Both the position numbers and the translations under genes were made by a program. The notes under the pieces are model-generated. The model did no database searches and had not been told where the DNA came from. It worked only from the letters and a program-made list of their open reading frames with translations. From Pseudomonas putida W15Oct28 (GTDB taxonomy: Bacteria; Pseudomonadota; Gammaproteobacteria; Pseudomonadales; Pseudomonadaceae), in NCBI RefSeq assembly GCF_000708715.2, contig NZ_JENB01000025.1, forward strand, positions 23,363 through 87,362: 64,000 nucleotides of DNA. The letters are read 5' to 3'. Shown here piece by piece: positions 59,712 through 64,000 of the stretch (position 1 is its first letter; each line of letters starts with the position of its first letter).

Positions 59712-60209
59712 TCAGGGCAATCGCACGTGCATGTGCGTGGTCTGCCAGACCGGGTCTTGCTCTACATTCACCACCGCAAACCCTTGCCGCTCCCAGAACG
59801 CAATCGCCCCTGGCAGAAACGGATGCGTATGCAGGTACAGACAGTCGATACCCGCCTGCTGCGCCCGCTCGCGCAACGCACCGAACAACGCGGCAGCCAG
59901 GCCATGCCGGCGGTAGGCCGGCAGCACGAACAGGCGCACCACTTCGACTACCCGCTCAGCGTGATAATCAAGCTGGGCAAAGCGGTGGTCATAGGGCACG
60001 TAGCCGATCACGGCGACCAGCCGCCCGTCATCACGGGCCTCAAGAAAGCACCCCGCGCCGTCAAGGTAGGTCTCGGCAAAATGCGCAAGGTCGTGCGGCA
60101 ATGGCGCCTTCGCAAGCATCGGAAACAACTCGCGGCGAGCGCTATCGACAAACGCCACGACTTCGGCAATGGCGACGCGCGCCACAGGTTGCAGGGTCCA
60201 GTTCGGCAT
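59712..60209 (-). CDS. GNAT-family N-acetyltransferase
   Basis: A 165-residue protein started at ATG 60209 (MPNWTLQPVARVAIAEVVAF). The strand before the CoA loop is VVEVVRLFVLPAYRRHGLAA, giving the R-x-x-G-x-A loop, and AIAFWERQGFAVVNVEQ is motif B. Substrate unknown. It is divergent from the lipoprotein gene with 130 bases between. The 122 bases after its stop (59590-59711) show no feature. Confidence 0.85.
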   Translation of the reverse strand: MPNWTLQPVARVAIAEVVAFVDSARRELFPMLAKAPLPHDLAHFAETYLDGAGCFLEARDDGRLVAVIGYVPYDHRFAQLDYHAERVVEVVRLFVLPAYRRHGLAAALFGALRERAQQAGIDCLYLHTHPFLPGAIAFWERQGFAVVNVEQDPVWQTTHMHVRLP

Positions 60210-60339
60210 GGGGCTGTTGGCAGTGGTGGGAGGGCAAGGTTCTACCTCAGCACGCCGCTCATGGCAAATCACAAAGCTCGTCGTGGCCAGACGGACATCG
60301 GTATAATCGGCAGTCTTCACTGCCCGACCAGGCCACGCC

Positions 60340-60819
60340 ATGCCTCGCTTCCAGAAGTTGCTGTTGCCCCTGCTACTGACTGCCGCCCTCACCGCCTGCG
60401 ACCAGAAGCCCTCCCGCGAAGATCAGATCCTCGCCCAGCTGCCGCTGCAGGAGGCCTATACCCACAACATCGAGCGCATGGCCACGCTGCTCGGCCGCAC
60501 TCACCCGCAGCTGTCCCAAGCCACCATCGAGGATGTACTGCGCAAGTACCTGACCGTCGAGGACCAGCGCCAGGACCTGTTCCGGCTGTACAGCGAAAAG
60601 AACTTCAGCGACGCCGAGTTCGCCACCATCGTTGCTGCCACCCAGGACCCGGCCAAGGCCAGAGCCCTGGAAGACACCGAAGCGGGCAAGCGCCTGAGCG
60701 AAAAACTCACCAACCTGATGCGTGAGACCGCCCGCGACGTCAAGGTGCAAGCACTGGTCGAACGGCGCATGCAGCAGGTAGAAGACGAGCTGAACGCGCT
60801 GGACAGGGCGGGTTCCTGA
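60340..60819 (+). CDS. Predicted lipoprotein, unknown function
   Basis: A 159-residue protein with a lipoprotein signal: LLLPLLLTAALTAC with the lipid-bearing cysteine at residue 20. Asp at position +2 (CDQK) is the classical inner-membrane retention signal. The mature part is helical and charged (ERMATLLGRTHPQL, MQQVEDELNALDRAG). No family is recognised. It precedes the diguanylate cyclase by 64 bases on the same strand and could form an operon with it. Confidence 0.75.
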   Translation: MPRFQKLLLPLLLTAALTACDQKPSREDQILAQLPLQEAYTHNIERMATLLGRTHPQLSQATIEDVLRKYLTVEDQRQDLFRLYSEKNFSDAEFATIVAATQDPAKARALEDTEAGKRLSEKLTNLMRETARDVKVQALVERRMQQVEDELNALDRAGS

Positions 60820-60883
60820 GCGCGGCTCCCCACATCACCTAGCGCGAAAAGCCGGCGCTGCTTTCAATCACTCGAGGTCAGGA

Positions 60884-62455
60884 TTGCCACACGCCAAGCA
60901 CGGATTGCGCCTGGATTTACGCACACTCATTCTGGTGCTCTGCGCCCTCACCGCCCTGGTCATGCTGTGCGCCAGCTACTTCGCCAGCTACCGGGTGCAG
61001 CGCCAGCTGCTGATCGACCACGCCCTGGAAGCCAACCGGGTGTATGCGATGAAGCTGGCCAGCATCACCGAAACCTTCATCGGCAACGCCCAGCAGCAGC
61101 TGGCCTTCAGCGCCGGTGTTCAAGGCCGGCAGCTGGCCGATGCCGCTGCGCTGCAGGTAGAGACCGACCGTGTACTGGGCCAGAGCATGGCCTTCAACTC
61201 CACCTTCGTGATCGATGCCAACGGCGTGCTGCTGGCAGTATCCCCCGCCCCGCTACGGCACCTGGTCGGCAGCCACGTACAGTCGCCCGGCGCTCAGGAA
61301 GCGCTGCACGAACGTCGCCCACTGGTTTCCACGCCCTACCTTTCGGCGGCCGACAACCTGGTGGTGGCGCTGTCGCAACCCATGTTCGACAGCGACGGTC
61401 GCTACATGGGGTATGTCGGTGGCAGCCTGTACCTGCGTGAACGCAACATCCTCAACAGCCTGCTGGGCGAGCATTTCTACAAGGACGGTTCGTACCTGTA
61501 TGTGGTCGACCGTAACCGCCGCCTGCTGTACCACCCCGATAGCGAACGGGTAGGCTCAGTGGTGGAGGGCAACGCGCTGATCGACCAGTTGGCGACACTG
61601 GACAGCGGTACCCGGCAACTCACCAACAGCCTGGGCGTGGAGATGCTCGCCGGGTTCGCCACCGTACCCAGCGCCGGCTGGGGCGTGGTGGCGCAGCAAC
61701 CGCTGGCGCAGACGGTGACGCCACTGAGCCACCTTATCCTCAACGTGGTGGGCACGTCTGCGCCCTTGGCGCTGGTGGGCTGCCTGCTGCTGTGGTGGTT
61801 GGCCATGACCATCGCCCGGCCGCTGTGGCAACTGGCTGCCGGCGCCCGCTCGATGGACAGTGCTGGCACCGCCGAGCGCTTGCATCGCGTGCGGGCCTGG
61901 TACTTCGAGGCAGCCGAACTCAAGCGCGCCCTGTTGATCGGGCTGAACCTGCTGCAAGAGCGCATCGGCCGGCTCAACCGTGACGCCCAGACCGACCCGC
62001 TGACCGGCCTGGGCAACCGCCGCAGCCTGGAGTTCAGCCTGTCATTGCTACAAGCCGAAGGCCGGGCCTTTGCGGCCATCGTGCTGGACATCGACCATTT
62101 CAAACGGGTCAATGACAACCATGGGCACGAGGTTGGTGACCAGGTGCTGCGCCGCCTGGCAGAGCTGATGCGCCGCTGCTGCCGCGAGGGCGACCTGCTG
62201 TGCCGCACCGGCGGCGAGGAATTCTTGATGCTGCTGCCGGGGGCCAGCCTGGACGTGGCCGCCGTGGTGGCCGAGCGGCTGCGGGTAACGGTGCAGGATA
62301 CGCCCGTGCAGCCGGTGGGCGCGGTGACGGTTTCGCTGGGGGTGGCACGCTGGGATGGCGAGGCTGGCAGCGAGCCGATTGAAGCATTGAGCGAGGCTGA
62401 CCGGGCGCTTTACCAGGCCAAGCAGGGAGGGCGTAATCGGGTGGTGGTTGCCTGA
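60884..62455 (+). CDS. Membrane diguanylate cyclase with periplasmic Cache sensor
   Basis: A 523-residue protein from a TTG at 60884 with GAGGTCAGGA directly upstream. The first helix is LILVLCALTALVMLCASYF, then a dCache-like periplasmic domain (about 45-275) and a second helix near residues 283-310. The GGDEF domain carries the active motif TGGEEFLML and the inhibitory I-site REGD five residues before it, so it should make c-di-GMP and be product-inhibited. It starts with DPLTGLGNRRSLE. The ligand is unknown; Cache domains usually bind small acids or amino acids. Confidence 0.9.
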   Translation: MPHAKHGLRLDLRTLILVLCALTALVMLCASYFASYRVQRQLLIDHALEANRVYAMKLASITETFIGNAQQQLAFSAGVQGRQLADAAALQVETDRVLGQSMAFNSTFVIDANGVLLAVSPAPLRHLVGSHVQSPGAQEALHERRPLVSTPYLSAADNLVVALSQPMFDSDGRYMGYVGGSLYLRERNILNSLLGEHFYKDGSYLYVVDRNRRLLYHPDSERVGSVVEGNALIDQLATLDSGTRQLTNSLGVEMLAGFATVPSAGWGVVAQQPLAQTVTPLSHLILNVVGTSAPLALVGCLLLWWLAMTIARPLWQLAAGARSMDSAGTAERLHRVRAWYFEAAELKRALLIGLNLLQERIGRLNRDAQTDPLTGLGNRRSLEFSLSLLQAEGRAFAAIVLDIDHFKRVNDNHGHEVGDQVLRRLAELMRRCCREGDLLCRTGGEEFLMLLPGASLDVAAVVAERLRVTVQDTPVQPVGAVTVSLGVARWDGEAGSEPIEALSEADRALYQAKQGGRNRVVVA

Positions 62456-62464
62456 ACCTATCGT

Positions 62465-62572
62465 TTCGCCTGTGCCGGCCCCTTCGCGGGTAAACCCGCT
62501 CCCACAAGGGGCTGAAGCCTGTGTTGTACCTGTGGGAGCGGGTTTACCCGCGAAGAGGCCGGCACAGGCGAA
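62465..62572. repeat. Paired REP sequence (GCGGGTAAACCCGC type)
   Basis: Arms TTCGCCTGTGCCGGCC and its complement with the core CTTCGCGGGTAAACCCGCTC, the form I recall as the reference P. putida REP. It starts ten bases after the diguanylate cyclase stop. Confidence 0.92.
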
Positions 62573-62673
62573 GATAAAACCTGGGGTTGTAACAATCTTT
62601 GTCATAAAACTGTCGTGTTCCGGTCATAGGATTGACCCCAACCTGACATTTTCATTTCATGGATGAGCGTCTC

Positions 62674-63450
62674 ATGCGTCGTGTGGTTTTCAATCAGAAA
62701 GGTGGCGTCGGCAAATCCAGCATCGCCTGCAACCTCGCCGCAGCCAGTGCCGCCGAGGGTTACCGGACCTTGCTGGTCGACCTCGACCCGCAGGCCAATG
62801 CCACCTATTACCTCACCGGCCTGGTCAACGACGCCATTCCTGCCGGCATCGCCGATTTCTTCCGCCAGACGCTGTCACCGGTCACCGCCGCCGGCAAGAA
62901 GCACCGGGTGGCGATCACCGAAACCCGCTACAGCAACCTGCACCTGGTCACGGCCAGCCCCGACCTCAGCGACCTGCAAAGCAAGCTGGAGAGCAAGTTC
63001 AAGATCAACAAGCTGCGCAAGCTGCTGGTGGAACTGGGCGAGGACTACGAGCGGATCTACATCGACACCCCGCCGGCGCTCAATTTCTACACCTTCAGCG
63101 CGCTGGTAGCAGCAGAGCGCCTGCTGATCCCGTTCGACTGCGACAGTTTCTCGCGCCAGGCCCTGCACAGTGTCATGGCCGAGGTGGAGGAACTGCGCCA
63201 GGACCACAACCCGGCGTTGCAGGTAGAAGGTGTGGTGGTCAACCAGTTCGCCGGGCGCACTGCCTTGCACCAGACCCTGGTCGACCAGTTGCGCAGCGAA
63301 GGCCTGCCGGTGCTGCCGGTGTACCTGAGCAGTTCGATCAAGATGCGTGAATCGCACCAGGCGTCGGTGCCGTTGGTGCACCTGGCGCCTCGGCACAAGT
63401 TGGCGATGGAGTTTGTCGATTTGCTGGATGTGCTGGAGCGGGCGGCCTGA
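62674..63450 (+). CDS. ParA/MinD-type ATPase without a ParB partner
   Basis: A 258-residue P-loop ATPase. The deviant Walker A is FNQKGGVGKSSIACNLA with the signature lysine. LLVDLDPQANATYYL and IYIDTPPALN are the A' and Walker B parts. I prefer ATG 62674 (MRRVVFNQKGG); ATG 62659 is an alternative. No parB gene or centromere-like repeats are visible. Orphan ParAs in pseudomonads position chemoreceptor arrays, pili or other cargo; the cargo here is unknown. Confidence 0.85.
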   Translation: MRRVVFNQKGGVGKSSIACNLAAASAAEGYRTLLVDLDPQANATYYLTGLVNDAIPAGIADFFRQTLSPVTAAGKKHRVAITETRYSNLHLVTASPDLSDLQSKLESKFKINKLRKLLVELGEDYERIYIDTPPALNFYTFSALVAAERLLIPFDCDSFSRQALHSVMAEVEELRQDHNPALQVEGVVVNQFAGRTALHQTLVDQLRSEGLPVLPVYLSSSIKMRESHQASVPLVHLAPRHKLAMEFVDLLDVLERAA

Positions 63451-63459
63451 ACGATCTTG

Positions 63460-63581
63460 TGGGCGCTTTGCGCCCCTATCGCGACACAAGGCCGCTCCTA
63501 CAAAGGATCGCGACAGCCACAAATTGACGCGATCCTTTGTAGGAGCGGCCTTGCGTCGCGATGGGCTGCAAAGCAGCCCCA
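63460..63581. repeat. Paired REP sequence (GCGACACAAGG type)
   Basis: Arms GGGCGCTTTGCGCCCCTATC... and ...GATGGGCTGCAAAGCAGCCCC around CGCGACACAAGGCCGCTCC, with an extended inner TACAAAGGATCGCG pairing. It follows the ParA stop by ten bases. Confidence 0.9.
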
Positions 63582-63637
63582 AAATCCCGAAGTAAAAGCA
63601 CTACCCGACCATTCGTCAGGATGGTAGATTCGCCGCC

Positions 63638-64000
63638 ATGAAAACCACCCGGCACACTCGCACGCTGACTGCCTGGACGCTCTATGCCAGCGTCCTGTTC
63701 AGCCTGTTGCTGTGCGGCCTGCACCACGGTCAGATGGGCGGCCTGCGCCTGGCGGGCCTGGAAGGTGGCTTCTGCTCGGTCAACAGCGAACACGGCGTGG
63801 CCATCGACCTGGACGGTGCCGGCGGTGACCAGCACATGGCCCAGCTCGACTGCCCGGTGTGCTCCTCGTTCGGCATGGCGGTACCGCTCAGCAGCGGCGG
63901 CTGGTCATTCACCCCGGCGCAAGCCGTGGCCACCTCGCCCATCGTCGTGCGCAGCTGGGCACAACCGCCGCCGCGCTACCAACGCCCCGCCCTCAACCCC
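63638..64000 (+). CDS. DUF2946-like small membrane/exported protein (3' end outside window)
   Basis: Open from ATG 63638 to the window edge, 121 codons seen. It begins MKTTRHTRTLTAWTLYASVL with a hydrophobic signal-like helix. A CPVC motif (DCPVCSSFG) near residue 72 resembles the CPLC centre of DUF2946 proteins, which often accompany copper-related exported proteins or TonB receptors. Only the next genes, off the window, could show the context. Protein end and function are unknown. Confidence 0.65.
   Translation, partial: MKTTRHTRTLTAWTLYASVLFSLLLCGLHHGQMGGLRLAGLEGGFCSVNSEHGVAIDLDGAGGDQHMAQLDCPVCSSFGMAVPLSSGGWSFTPAQAVATSPIVVRSWAQPPPRYQRPALNP

Noticed and set aside
2404..63581. CRISPR-like reading of the recurring GGGAGCGG repeats
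   Set aside because: The repeats are scattered singly or as inverted pairs between genes, with no regular spacers and no cas genes.

Overview
The window looks like chromosomal DNA of a fluorescent pseudomonad of the Pseudomonas putida group. The evidence is its high GC content, its gene content (a fused 3-dehydroshikimate dehydratase QuiC, an L-DOPA-type decarboxylase, LpxO, several FecI/FecR/TonB-receptor loci, an OprD porin) and about 18 paired REP sequences with the P. putida-type core (GGGAGCGG...CCGCTCCC). From memory, several stretches have the same gene order as P. putida KT2440. That is recall, not a comparison made here. I saw no rRNA, tRNA, CRISPR array, prophage or insertion sequence.

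Region by region. 1-1.7 kb: an iron-type ECF sigma factor and FecR regulator, with the receptor probably just off the left edge. 1.7-9.7 kb: a methyltransferase, then quiC divergent from a shikimate/quinate-type MFS carrier with a PcaR-like operator between them, then an aromatic amino acid decarboxylase with a LysR regulator, and a YebC paralogue. 9.7-13.6 kb: an FAD amine oxidase, an OPA-type MFS carrier and a divergent LysR gene, resembling aminoethylphosphonate loci. 13.6-16.5 kb: DUF2784, tam, and a FecI/FecR pair with no receptor beside it. 16.7-19.9 kb: a GABA-type permease divergent from a MocR regulator. 19.9-24.6 kb: a large 89-bp inverted repeat, a two-component system and a convergent catecholate-type TonB receptor. 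24.7-28.5 kb: an M20 amidohydrolase, an MFS carrier and a LysR gene. 28.5-29.4 kb: an AT-rich orphan Rhs-core protein with a possible clan CD protease-like tail. 29.5-42.4 kb: small catabolic, redox, efflux and regulator genes (SDR, SRPBCC, cyclase, NfsB, AraC/LysE, SotB, a beta-propeller protein, zinc alcohol dehydrogenase with AraC, TetR with a flavodoxin-fold reductase).

42.4-46.5 kb is a complete FecI-FecR-receptor locus. 46.5-50.2 kb holds thpR, lpxO, an AhpD-like protein, a GNAT protein and a small outer-membrane barrel. 50.4-59.1 kb is the most distinctive part. Two cobalamin riboswitches lie here. The first precedes a TonB receptor. The second leads a five-gene operon of BtuF-like binding protein, permease, ATPase, a pseudoazurin with all four copper ligands, and an OprD-family porin. 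Together they look like a B12- or cobalt-responsive uptake system with an unexpected cupredoxin. 59.1-64 kb holds a hypothetical gene, a GNAT protein, a lipoprotein, a Cache-type diguanylate cyclase, a solitary ParA-like ATPase and the start of a DUF2946-like gene.

The loci share a pattern: each transporter or enzyme sits beside its own regulator, often with a readable operator in the gap, and REP pairs fill many of the gaps downstream of genes.
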